From Paraburkholderia dilworthii (lineage in GTDB: Bacteria; Pseudomonadota; Gammaproteobacteria; Burkholderiales; Burkholderiaceae): a stretch of 64,000 nt of DNA. Positions 35,550 through 43,936 of the stretch are shown piece by piece (the stretch's first letter is position 1; each line of letters opens with the position of its first letter). Made by a program: the position numbers and the translations under genes. Location of the stretch: positions 62,200 to 126,199 of the forward strand of contig NZ_AWZT01000013.1 of NCBI RefSeq assembly GCF_000472525.1. Reading direction: 5' to 3'. Under the pieces are notes generated by a model that worked only from the letters and a program-made list of their open reading frames with translations, was not told where the DNA came from and did no database searches.

Positions 35550-36239
35550 CTAGCGCGCCGCCTTCCCGCCGCATGCCGCAGCAATAAGCAGTGCGGCGGC
35601 CTTCGGCGCGGCGAGCACCGGGCCGGATCCTGCGCGGTAAGTCTGGCTCGCTGCGTACACGCCTTCAATCAGCAAAGCCAGCGCGTTCGCAAGCGTCTCA
35701 GGATCGTCGGCGCCCGCGGTGCTCGCCAGTTCGGTTAGGCGCGCGAGCAGGCGTTCCTTGTTGCGGAACACGAACTGCCGCGCGGGATGGGCGCTATCGG
35801 AGAACTCCACCGCGACGTTCACGAACGGGCAGCCGCGATAATCTTTGAGTGACGCTCGCACGGCGAGATCATCGAAGTATTGCTGCAACTGCTTGGCCGG
35901 CTGTCCGGCGTGTTTCGCGAAGCTCTTTTCGACATAGCCGAAAAATTGAGCGTCTTTGCGCTCCAGGTACGCCATCACCAGATCGTCTTTCGACGAGAAC
36001 TGGCGGTACAGGCTCATCTTGTTGACGCCGGCGCGCTCGACGACAGCGTCCACTCCGACTGCCCGCACGCCCTCGCGGTAGAACAGTTCGTCGGCCGCGC
36101 TCAGCAGGTGCTGTTGCGCTTCAGGCCCAGAAGTCTTGCTGCTTCGCGCGCGCCGCGACGTTGGCGAGGAAGCAGCCGAAGAAGCTGGCGAAGACCCCGC
36201 CGCCGAGGCGCCGCGCTTGGAGATTTCGCTTTCAGACAT
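35550..36239 (-). CDS. TetR-family transcriptional regulator
   Basis: 229 residues. After a Ser/Ala-rich, disordered N-terminal stretch of about 40 residues comes the TetR helix-turn-helix: LLSAADELFYREGVRAVGVDAVVERAGVNKMSLYRQFSSKDDLVMAYL split across residues ~45-95. The ligand-binding part carries GCPFVNVAVEFSD, seen in a TetR subgroup with a C-terminal domain of unknown ligand. It is divergent from an MFS transporter gene and probably controls it through the GTTACCG-AC-CGGTAAC site between them. Confidence 0.88.
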   Translation of the reverse strand: MSESEISKRGASAAGSSPASSAASSPTSRRARSSKTSGPEAQQHLLSAADELFYREGVRAVGVDAVVERAGVNKMSLYRQFSSKDDLVMAYLERKDAQFFGYVEKSFAKHAGQPAKQLQQYFDDLAVRASLKDYRGCPFVNVAVEFSDSAHPARQFVFRNKERLLARLTELASTAGADDPETLANALALLIEGVYAASQTYRAGSGPVLAAPKAAALLIAAACGGKAAR

Positions 36240-36273
36240 AGACCGCTCCTGAATTCAATTGACGCCTTGACAT

Positions 36274-36289
36274 GTTACCGACCGGTAAC
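36274..36289. promoter_or_regulatory. Putative TetR operator
   Basis: GTTACCG and CGGTAAC are perfect 7-bp inverted arms separated by AC. It lies 35 bases from the TetR start and 105 bases from the MFS start, in the shared divergent promoter region. A related half (TTTACCGAAACAGTAA) occurs at about 36331-36346. Confidence 0.7.
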
Positions 36290-36393
36290 TAACATCGCAA
36301 CACCAATTGTGACCGATCTGTCACAAGTCCTTTACCGAAACAGTAATAGTGCGAACGGCGGAGCGGGTCAAAGCCGCGTTGATAGGAGAGCCG

Positions 36394-37677
36394 ATGAACT
36401 GGGCAGCAAAACTGATAGGCAGGCGTTTCCACTACGGCTGGTTGACGGTCGCCGTGGTGTTTCTGGTGTTGCTTGCGGCGGCCGGCACGCGTGCCACGCC
36501 GAGCGTGATGATGGTGCCGCTCGAGCATCAGTTCGGCTGGAGCCGCGCGACAATCTCGCTCGCGATTTCGGTGAATATCGCGCTATACGGGCTGATGGGG
36601 CCCTTTGCGGCGGCGGCGATGCAGCGCTTCGGCGTGCGCCCCACGCTGCTGATCGCGCTCGGCACTATGGCGGCGGGCGTGGCCTTGTCATCGCTCATGA
36701 CGCATCCGTGGCAGATGATCCTGATCTGGGGCGTGATGGTCGGCGGTTCCACGGGGGTGGCGGCGCTGTCCTTGTCGGCGACCGTGGTAACGCGCTGGTT
36801 CACCACGCATCGCGGGCTCGTCATGGGGATTCTGACCGCGAGTTCCGCGACTGGCCAACTCGTATTTCTGCCGATGCTCGCGGCCATCGTCGAGCATTAC
36901 GGCTGGCGCCAGGTGGTGTGGGTCGTCGCGGCAGCCGCGGCGATCGTGCTGCCGCTGGTCGCGTTTCTGCTGCCGGAGCGCCCGTCGGACGTGAAGCTGC
37001 GTCCTTACGGCGAACCGCACGACGCGCCCGCGGCGGCCACGGCCACCAGGCAGAATCCGCTCGCGATTGCGTTCGGCACACTCGCGATGGCGAGCAAGAC
37101 GCGCGATTTCTGGCTGCTGTTCTTCAGCTTCTTCATTTGCGGCGCCAGCACGAACGGTTATGTTGGCACGCACCTGATCGCAATGTGCGGCGATTACGGC
37201 ATGTCGGAAGTGCAGGGTGCGTCGCTGCTTGCGGCGATGGGCATCTTCGATCTGTTCGGCACGACGCTCTCCGGCTGGCTGTCCGACCGCTTCAATAGCC
37301 GCGTGCTGCTGTTCTGGTATTACGGGCTGCGCGGCTTGTCGCTGATGTATCTGCCGCACGCTTTCGGCATCGACTTTTTCGGGTTGCCGCTCTTCGCCGT
37401 GTTCTACGGCCTGGACTGGATCGCCACTGTGCCGCCAACCGTGCGTCTCGCGACGGACGTCTACGGCAAGGAGGCGGCTCCCGTAGTGTTCGGTTGGGTG
37501 GTGGCCGGGCATCAACTCGGCGCGGCGTTTGCGGCGCTCGGTGCGGGCATGCTGCGCGCGAGCCTCGGCACGTACACGGTGGCGTCGATGATTTCCGGTG
37601 GTCTGTGCCTCGTGGCTGCCGTCATTGTTTTGCGGATCAATCGGCCCGCCAAGGCGCCGCAGCCACAGGCGGTCTGA
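36394..37677 (+). CDS. MFS transporter (OFA-like)
   Basis: 427 residues with 12 predicted membrane helices. The N-terminus FHYGWLTVAVVFLVLLAAAGTRATPSV, the loop motif AAMQRFGVRPTLLIALG and the middle LLPERPSDVKLRPYGEP match oxalate/formate-antiporter-like MFS carriers (monocarboxylate type). Substrate unknown. AGGAGAG at 36384-36390 favours ATG 36394. It is divergent from, and probably regulated by, the adjacent TetR protein. Confidence 0.85.
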   Translation: MNWAAKLIGRRFHYGWLTVAVVFLVLLAAAGTRATPSVMMVPLEHQFGWSRATISLAISVNIALYGLMGPFAAAAMQRFGVRPTLLIALGTMAAGVALSSLMTHPWQMILIWGVMVGGSTGVAALSLSATVVTRWFTTHRGLVMGILTASSATGQLVFLPMLAAIVEHYGWRQVVWVVAAAAAIVLPLVAFLLPERPSDVKLRPYGEPHDAPAAATATRQNPLAIAFGTLAMASKTRDFWLLFFSFFICGASTNGYVGTHLIAMCGDYGMSEVQGASLLAAMGIFDLFGTTLSGWLSDRFNSRVLLFWYYGLRGLSLMYLPHAFGIDFFGLPLFAVFYGLDWIATVPPTVRLATDVYGKEAAPVVFGWVVAGHQLGAAFAALGAGMLRASLGTYTVASMISGGLCLVAAVIVLRINRPAKAPQPQAV

Positions 37678-37841
37678 CGCGGCGCGGGAAAGACGCGGAC
37701 CCGCGCCGCAGCGCGCCCGCGTCTTTCCACGCTACGGAAAAACTAACTGCGCGCCTCATGCAGCGCGCGCGCCGAACCCCGGTTATGCTATGTGGCCTCG
37801 GGCAGCCGCCCGCGATCATGAATTTCTACTGAGAGAAGCGC

Positions 37842-38435
37842 ATGACCAACAAACCCGCCCCTACCGCAGTTGCCATTCACGAGCTGATTGCCGGTCGCTG
37901 GAGCCCGCGCGCGTATTCGAGCGAGCCGGTGAGCCGCGAGAACCTGCACGCTGTGCTCGAAGCGGCACGCTGGGCGCCTTCCTCGTATAACGCACAACCC
38001 TGGCGATTTCTCGTATTCGACCGCAGCGTCGACGAAGTCGCGTTCAAGCAGGCATTCGCCACCCTCGTGCCGTTTAACCAGGGCTGGAACGGGCCGGCGC
38101 CCGTGCTGATCGCTGTCACCACGCTGACGCGCACGACCAAGGGCGAAGTCAACCGCTGCGCTCAGTACGACGCCGGCGCGGCCGCAATGGCGCTCGTATT
38201 GCAAGCGCATGCGCTCGGCCTCGCCGCGCATCAGATGAGCGGCTTCGACCCGAACGCGTTCCGCACGGCTTTCGATCTGCCGAACGACGTCGAACCGATC
38301 GCCATAATTTCGCTCGGCCATTACGGCGACGTCGACAAGCTCGACCCCGTTTTGCGCGAACGTGAGAAGTCGGTGCGCCAGCGTCTGCCGCTTGCGGAAA
38401 TCGCCTACGGCGGCGCCTGGAAGAAGCCGTTCTGA
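37842..38435 (+). CDS. Nitroreductase-family protein
   Basis: 197-residue FMN-dependent nitroreductase-like protein. Motifs: LIAGRWSPRAYSSEPVSRENL, EAARWAPSSYNAQPWRFLVF (FMN-contacting), AAAMALVLQAHALGLAAHQMSGFDP and IAIISLGHYGDVDKL. Likely reduces quinones or nitroaromatics with NAD(P)H; physiological substrate unknown. A terminator follows at 38465-38494. Confidence 0.88.
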   Translation: MTNKPAPTAVAIHELIAGRWSPRAYSSEPVSRENLHAVLEAARWAPSSYNAQPWRFLVFDRSVDEVAFKQAFATLVPFNQGWNGPAPVLIAVTTLTRTTKGEVNRCAQYDAGAAAMALVLQAHALGLAAHQMSGFDPNAFRTAFDLPNDVEPIAIISLGHYGDVDKLDPVLREREKSVRQRLPLAEIAYGGAWKKPF

Positions 38436-38464
38436 ACGGGGTTCCTCCGCTTCATAGGTCTCAG

Positions 38465-38494
38465 AAAACGCGCGGCACACACCGCGCTTTTTTT
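38465..38494. terminator. Terminator between nitroreductase and MFS gene
   Basis: GCGCGG (38470-38475) and CCGCGC (38482-38487) form a 6-bp GC stem flanked by A4 and T7. It sits between two convergent genes, so it may serve both. Confidence 0.8.
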
Positions 38495-38504
38495 ATGGGT
38501 GCGT

Positions 38505-39980
38505 CTACGGCGCGTCGTCGGCGACGCTGGAGAGCGGCGTCGCAACATGTTCGAGAGATTTGCGCTCGGCATCCACGCCCCAGATCGCTGCTATCACGGC
38601 GGCCGCGAGCATCAGCGCGGAACCGACCAGGTAGCCGGAGAATACTTCGCTGCGTTGATGCGTGTCGATCAGCCGCCCGAAGAAAGCTGGCCCGGCGATT
38701 CCGCCGAGCGCCGTGCCGAACGCATAAAACACGGCGATCGCGAGCGCGCGGATTTCAAGCGGAAACGATTCGCTGACCGTCAGATAAGCCGAACTGGCCG
38801 CGGCGGATGCGAAGAAGAAAATCACCATCCACGCGACGGTCTGCGTGACGACCGTCAGCATGTGCTGCTCGAAAAGGTAGCCGCTTACCGTCAGTAAAAT
38901 CGCCGATACGCCATAGGTCGACGCAATCATCTTGCGCCGCCCGATCACATCGAAAAGCCGGCCGAGCGCGAGCGGTCCGAGAAAATTGCCGAGCGCGAAA
39001 GGCAGCAGATACCAGCCTATGTGGTCGCCCGGCACGCCGTAGAAATCGGTTAGCACGAGCGCGTAAGTGAAAAAGATCGCGTTGTAGAAGAACGCCTGCG
39101 CGGTCATTAGCGACAGGCCGACCAGCGCTCGTCGCCGATGCACATTGAAGAGCGTGTGAAACACCTCGCGCAGCGGTGTGTGTCCGCGCGCGCGCAGACG
39201 CAGGCGCATGAGCCCGTCCGTGGAAAGCGTGTGGCCTTCGCTGCGAAAGCGCGTTTCGATTCCTTCGACGATCGCACGTGCGTCGCGCTCGTTGCCGTGG
39301 GTGAGAAGCCAACGCGGGCTTTCGGGCACCCAGATGCGCATCGGCAGCACGATCAGCGCGAGCGCCGCGCCGATGAAAAAGCACGCGCGCCAGCCCCAGT
39401 CGCCCGGCAACAGATGCGGATCCAGCAAGATCAGCGAACCCGCCGCACCCAGCCCTGCCCCGACCCAGAACGTGCCGTTGATCGCAAGATCGACCCAGCC
39501 GCGCACGCGAGGCGGCGTGAACTCCTGAATCGTCGAGTTGATCGCGGTGTATTCGCCGCCAATGCCCGCGCCCGTCAGAAAACGGAACAGCAGGAAACTG
39601 GCCAGATTCCACGAAACGGCGGTCGCGGCGGTCGCGGCAAGATAGAGCGCAAGCGTGATGAAAAAAAGTTTGCGACGGCCCAGCCGGTCCGTAAGCCAGC
39701 CGAAGCCGAGCGCGCCAAGCACCGCGCCGGCGATGTAAGCGCTGCCGGCGAGGCCGACTTCGGCGTTGGTGAAATGCAGCGACGGGCTCGACTTCAACGC
39801 GCTCGCAACCGCCCCGGCGAGCGTCACTTCGAGTCCGTCGAGCAGCCATGTCACGCCTAGCGCGACGACGATCAGCGTGTGAAAGCGCCCCCACGGCAGG
39901 CGGTCGAGCCGCGACGGCAAATCCGTTTCGATGGTCCCGGCGGTTCTTCGCTCGACGTCGGCGGCAGGCGGCGCGCTCAT
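38505..39980 (-). CDS. MFS transporter (sugar/aromatic-acid porter-like)
   Basis: 491 residues, 12 helices. Typical MFS signatures: ALGVTWLLDGLEVTLAG in the first helix, GWLTDRLGRRKLFF (loop 2-3), RFLTGAGIGGEYTAINSTIQEFTPPRVRGW, LVPESPRWL-like WVPESPRWLLTHG between helices 6 and 7, and GRLFDVIGRRK in the second half. This resembles SLC22/sugar-porter type carriers for organic anions or sugars. The substrate is not evident from neighbours. Start at 39980 is divergent from the Hsp70-like gene. Confidence 0.87.
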   Translation of the reverse strand: MSAPPAADVERRTAGTIETDLPSRLDRLPWGRFHTLIVVALGVTWLLDGLEVTLAGAVASALKSSPSLHFTNAEVGLAGSAYIAGAVLGALGFGWLTDRLGRRKLFFITLALYLAATAATAVSWNLASFLLFRFLTGAGIGGEYTAINSTIQEFTPPRVRGWVDLAINGTFWVGAGLGAAGSLILLDPHLLPGDWGWRACFFIGAALALIVLPMRIWVPESPRWLLTHGNERDARAIVEGIETRFRSEGHTLSTDGLMRLRLRARGHTPLREVFHTLFNVHRRRALVGLSLMTAQAFFYNAIFFTYALVLTDFYGVPGDHIGWYLLPFALGNFLGPLALGRLFDVIGRRKMIASTYGVSAILLTVSGYLFEQHMLTVVTQTVAWMVIFFFASAAASSAYLTVSESFPLEIRALAIAVFYAFGTALGGIAGPAFFGRLIDTHQRSEVFSGYLVGSALMLAAAVIAAIWGVDAERKSLEHVATPLSSVADDAP

Positions 39981-40196
39981 TGCTGAAGGTCTCCTTGAAT
40001 GTGGAATTTGGCGGCCTTATCTGGGCTGCATGCTCTGACGACGTGAACAGCCGGGAGAAGCAATTTGTGTTCCGCGAGCATGCGCCGCAATTGCACGTCG
40101 CGGCTTTCTATTGGCAAGTTGATGCTGATCCGGCTTTCGTGATACAAAGCCGCTCCCCCTTCCTGTCCGCGCCAGCCGTGAGCGGCGATTCCTGCC

Positions 40197-41447
40197 ATGA
40201 ACTATTGCGCGATTGACTTCGGTACTTCCAACTCGGCCGTAGCCGTTCCAGACGGCGCGGCGCTCAAGCTCGCGCCGGTCGAAGGCGCCTACACGACGCT
40301 GCCCACCTCGGTTTTCTTCAATACCGACGAAGACACCCGCGAATTTGGGCGTGCGGCGCTCGCGGCGTACATCGACGGCTTCGACGGCCGGCTGATGCGC
40401 TCGATGAAAAGCATCCTGGGCTCGCCGCTTGCCGAGAATTCGACCGATCTCGGCGACGGCTCCGCGATCAAGTACACGGACGTGATCGCAATTTTCCTGG
40501 ACCACCTGAAGCGTTCCGCCGAAAAAAGCGCCGGGGCGGCGATCGATCGCGCGGTGCTGGGCCGCCCGGTATTCTTCGTCGACGACGACCCGCGTGCCGA
40601 CCAGATGGCGCAAAAGCAGTTGGAAACGGCGGCGCGCGCGGTAGGTTTGCGTGACATTCACTTCCAGTATGAGCCGATCGCAGCGGCATTCGACTATGAA
40701 TCGCGTCTCACGCGAGAAGGGCTTGTGCTCGTGGCCGACATCGGCGGCGGTACGTCGGACTTTTCGCTCGTGCGCGTCGGACCCGAGCGAATGAACCAGG
40801 TGGAACGCAAGGACGACGTGCTGGCACACCACGGCGTGCACGTCGCGGGAACCGACTTCGACCGCCGCGTGGAACTGACGACAATTCTGCGCGAACTCGG
40901 GTATCAATCGCTCGATCCGGAAGGCCGCGAGATTCCGAATCGCGTCTATTTCGATCTCGCAACGTGGCATCTGATCAACACGGTTTATGCGCCGAAGCGC
41001 GTCAGCGAACTCGGTCTGATGCGGCACCTTTTCACCGACGTCAAGTATCACGACCGTCTGATGCGTGTGGTGGAGCGGCGCCTCGGGCATGCGCTCGCCG
41101 CGCACGCGGAAGAAGCGAAAATCGGCGTCGCGGCGGGCGGCGAGACCGTGATCGACCTTGATGAAGTCGAAGACGATCTGCGCCTCGCGTTCGATGAGGC
41201 CCAGCTTATTGAAGCCGGTCAGGAAGAAACGCGGCGCATCGTAGCGGCCGCGCGCGACACGGTTCAGGCCGCGGGTGTTTCGATTCGCGACATGAGCGCG
41301 ATTTACTTCACGGGCGGCTCGACTGGTCTCGCGTTTCTATCCGGCGCATTGGCGGCGGCATTTCCAGATGCAGAAGCGGTATTCGGCGATCGTCTTGCGA
41401 GTGTCGCAACGGGACTCGGTATTCACGCGCGGCGCGTGTTCGCATAA
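40197..41447 (+). CDS. Hsp70-like ATPase without substrate domain (YegD-type)
   Basis: 416 residues covering only an actin/Hsp70 nucleotide-binding fold. Phosphate-1 motif AIDFGTSNSAVAV (5-17), phosphate-2 VADIGGGTSDFSLV, and adenosine motif IYFTGGSTGLAFLSGAL are present. EPIAAAFDYES, the Hsp70 signature 2 relative, is also there. The DnaK peptide-binding domain and lid are missing, which matches YegD-like proteins of unknown client. No DnaJ or GrpE partner is nearby. Confidence 0.88.
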   Translation: MNYCAIDFGTSNSAVAVPDGAALKLAPVEGAYTTLPTSVFFNTDEDTREFGRAALAAYIDGFDGRLMRSMKSILGSPLAENSTDLGDGSAIKYTDVIAIFLDHLKRSAEKSAGAAIDRAVLGRPVFFVDDDPRADQMAQKQLETAARAVGLRDIHFQYEPIAAAFDYESRLTREGLVLVADIGGGTSDFSLVRVGPERMNQVERKDDVLAHHGVHVAGTDFDRRVELTTILRELGYQSLDPEGREIPNRVYFDLATWHLINTVYAPKRVSELGLMRHLFTDVKYHDRLMRVVERRLGHALAAHAEEAKIGVAAGGETVIDLDEVEDDLRLAFDEAQLIEAGQEETRRIVAAARDTVQAAGVSIRDMSAIYFTGGSTGLAFLSGALAAAFPDAEAVFGDRLASVATGLGIHARRVFA

Positions 41448-41506
41448 CCACCAACTACTCCCCGCATACTGCGAAGATAATCGCCGCAGTGAGTAGCGAC
41501 GGATAT

Positions 41507-41535
41507 AAAAAAACCCCGCCGAGGCGGGGTTTTTC
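41507..41535. terminator. Bidirectional terminator between Hsp70-like gene and cspA
   Basis: AAAACCCCGCC and GGCGGGGTTTTT form a strong stem around GA, with A/T runs on both sides. It can end both the plus-strand Hsp70-like gene and the convergent minus-strand cold-shock gene. Confidence 0.93.
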
Positions 41536-41561
41536 GCGTCCAGAAGGAAGCAGCGTAGCGC

Positions 41562-41765
41562 TTACACCGGCTTGATGTTAGCAGCTTGCTTGCCCTTCGG
41601 GCCCGTCTTCACTTCAAACGTAACCTTTTGGTTTTCTTGCAGCGTCTTGAAGCCTTCCGTGCGGATTTCCGAGAAATGCGCGAACAGATCTTCGCCGCCG
41701 CCGTCCGGCGTGATGAAGCCAAAGCCCTTTGCGTCATTGAACCACTTGACGGTACCGGTTTCCAT
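41562..41765 (-). CDS. cspA: Cold-shock protein (CspA family)
   Basis: 67-residue OB-fold nucleic-acid chaperone. [20 protein letters not shown] contains RNP1 (KGFGFI), and DLFAHFSEI contains RNP2. Binds single-stranded RNA/DNA. The frame is open upstream, but METGTVKWF at 41765 is the universal start. The gene has a well-formed promoter about 145 bases upstream, giving a long 5' leader of the kind that makes cspA mRNA cold-responsive. Confidence 0.96.
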   Translation of the reverse strand: METGTVKWFNDAKGFGFITPDGGGEDLFAHFSEIRTEGFKTLQENQKVTFEVKTGPKGKQAANIKPV

Positions 41766-42195
41766 ATTACTTGTTCCTAAAGATGGTAAATAAGGCCGAA
41801 GCCCAATGGGTGCATGAAAATCAAGGAAGGGGGTAATGGGACCAACCGGAGTACCGTTGATGGGCGAACTACGAAAGACCAATTCACTCGCCGCTTGAAA
41901 TCCTGCCCGAACGTTATACGGCGATTTCGAGAGAAGGTCAACACTCGGTCGGCAACTTTACAAAAATTTCGCGATAGCGCCCCAAAAAAGTTGCTTACAA
42001 AGCTTGCTATGTAGCCGGATTTTTTGCTAGGGAGAACCCTTACTTGCGCTGCAGGCGACGGGTGCAACCGTTAAACTACGCGCCCGCGCCGGTTGCACCA
42101 CTGGGATAACCGCCGCGCATGCATGCGTGCCACCCGTTTTCAGCGTCACAAGCGCAGGTCTGGGGTGCCGACATGGTTCTGAAAAAGGAGAAGAC
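41766..42195. other. Divergent spacer with cspA leader
   Basis: 430 bases between cspA (minus) and the permease gene (plus). The first ~140 bases from cspA are its predicted untranslated leader; beyond the cspA promoter (41913-41941) the sequence is unusually AT-rich for this genome (around 41950-42015). The permease promoter was not identified. Confidence 0.6.
41913..41941 (-). promoter_or_regulatory. Sigma-70 promoter of cspA
   Basis: On the minus strand TTGACC (41941-41936) and TATAAC (41918-41913) are separated by exactly 17 bases. The predicted start near 41906 gives a ~140-nt leader. This is the best promoter match in the window. Confidence 0.75.
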
Positions 42196-43791
42196 GTGAA
42201 AAGTTCTATACAAAGGAACATCGGGCCGTTCGCACTCATGCTGACCGGCTTGGGTTCGATCATCGGCTCAGGCTGGCTGTTCGGCGCGTGGAAGGCCGCG
42301 AAAATCGCGGGCCCGGCTTCGATCTGCGCGTGGATCATCGGCGCAGTCGTGATTCTGGCTATTGCACTGACCTACGCTGAACTGGGCGCGATGTTCCCGG
42401 AGTCGGGCGGCATGGTACGTTACGCGCGGTATTCGCACGGCGCGCTGGTCGGCTTCATTAGCGCGTGGGCCAACTGGATCGCCATCGTGTCGGTGATTCC
42501 AATCGAGGCCGAGGCATCCATTCAATACATGAGCACCTGGCCGTACGACTGGGCGCACGCTCTATTCGTAGATGGATCGTTAACTACGAACGGGCTGTTG
42601 CTCTCGGCAGCCCTCGTGATCATTTACTTTCTGCTGAATTACTGGGGCGTGAAACTATTCGCGCGCGCCAATTCCGCCATCACGATCTTCAAGTTTCTCA
42701 TTCCGGGCGCGACGATCCTCGGCCTGATGCTGACCGGTTTTCACAAGGAAAACTTCGGCGAAGCGAGCACGTTCGCGCCCTACGGCTGGTCGGCTGTACT
42801 GACCGCGGTCGCGACGAGCGGTATTGTGTTCGCGTTCAACGGTTTCCAGAGCCCGATCAACCTTGCCGGTGAAGCGCGCAATCCGGCGAAGAGCGTGCCG
42901 TTCGCGGTGATCGGCTCCATTCTGCTCGCGCTCGTGATCTACGTGCTGCTGCAGGTCGCGTATATCGGCGCGGTGAGCCCGACCGACGTGATGAAAGGCT
43001 GGAGCCACTTCAACTTCGCTTCACCGTTCGCGGAACTGGCGATCGCGCTGAACCTGAATTGGCTGGCGATTCTGCTGTACGTCGACGCCTTCGTCAGCCC
43101 GAGCGGCACCGGCACGACCTACATGGCGACCACCACGCGTATGATTTACGCGATGGAGCGCAACAACACAATGCCGAAGATCTTTGGCAACGTGCATCCG
43201 TTCTACGGCGTGCCGCGTCCGGCGATGTGGTTCAACCTGCTGGTCTCGTTCATCTTCCTGTTTTTCTTCCGCGGCTGGAGTTCGCTCGCGGCGGTCATTT
43301 CGGTCGCGACCGTGATTTCGTATCTGACGGGGCCGATCAGCCTGATGGCGCTGCGCCGCGCGGCGACGGACCTCGAGCGCCCGCTGCACATTCCGGGCAT
43401 GCAGGTGATTGCGCCGTTCGCCTTCGTCTGCGCATCGCTGATTCTGTATTGGGCGAAATGGCCGCTGACGGGCGAAATCATCCTGTTGATGGTCGTCGCG
43501 CTGCCGGTGTACTTCTACTTTCAGGCGAAGTCGGGTTTCGGCGGCTGGGGCCGCGATCTGAAGGCGGCGTGGTGGCTGGTCGCGTATCTGCCGATCATGG
43601 CGATTCTGTCGCTGATCGGCAGCAAGGAGTTCGGCGGCCACGGCATTCTGCCGTACGGCTGGGACATGCTGGTGGTGATCGCGTTCTCGCTCGTGTTCTA
43701 TTACTGGGGTGTGCGTAGCGGCTACCGCTCTGAGTATCTCGAAGAGCGTCAGACGCACGACGAAGTCCTCGAGGGGATGGGCGCGCATTAA
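42196..43791 (+). CDS. APC-family amino-acid permease
   Basis: 531 residues with 12 or more helices. GPFALMLTGLGSIIGSGWLFGAW near the N-terminus is the APC-superfamily helix-1 motif (GSIIGSGW), followed by ALTYAELGAMFPESGGMVRYARYSHG. The FAFNGFQSPINLAGEARNPAKSVP segment corresponds to the helix 6-7 region. Substrate is probably an amino acid or amine, not identifiable further. The start is GTG 42196, with AAAGGAGAA at 42184-42192; a terminator follows. Confidence 0.9.
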   Translation: MKSSIQRNIGPFALMLTGLGSIIGSGWLFGAWKAAKIAGPASICAWIIGAVVILAIALTYAELGAMFPESGGMVRYARYSHGALVGFISAWANWIAIVSVIPIEAEASIQYMSTWPYDWAHALFVDGSLTTNGLLLSAALVIIYFLLNYWGVKLFARANSAITIFKFLIPGATILGLMLTGFHKENFGEASTFAPYGWSAVLTAVATSGIVFAFNGFQSPINLAGEARNPAKSVPFAVIGSILLALVIYVLLQVAYIGAVSPTDVMKGWSHFNFASPFAELAIALNLNWLAILLYVDAFVSPSGTGTTYMATTTRMIYAMERNNTMPKIFGNVHPFYGVPRPAMWFNLLVSFIFLFFFRGWSSLAAVISVATVISYLTGPISLMALRRAATDLERPLHIPGMQVIAPFAFVCASLILYWAKWPLTGEIILLMVVALPVYFYFQAKSGFGGWGRDLKAAWWLVAYLPIMAILSLIGSKEFGGHGILPYGWDMLVVIAFSLVFYYWGVRSGYRSEYLEERQTHDEVLEGMGAH

Positions 43792-43850
43792 GACGCTGGC
43801 TGCGCCGTCCACTCCTTCGGTTGAGCGGTCCAAAGGTCCGACGCAATATG

Positions 43851-43888
43851 AAAAGCCCGCCTGAGTCCTGCTCAGGCGGGCTTTTTCG
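43851..43888. terminator. Bidirectional terminator after the permease gene
   Basis: AAAAGCCCGCCTGAG and CTCAGGCGGGCTTTTT flank the loop TCCTG; 11-bp GC-rich stem plus A/T tails. It lies between the plus-strand permease and the convergent dioxygenase gene. Confidence 0.94.
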
Positions 43889-43936
43889 TTCTTCTACGGC
43901 CTCTTGCGGCCGCGTGCACCGTGCCGTCCCCGACGC

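Noticed and set aside
35880-37298. 472-codon frame overlapping the TetR gene and MFS gene
   Set aside because: It runs through the operator region and two well-supported genes on alternative frames; no recognisable domain.
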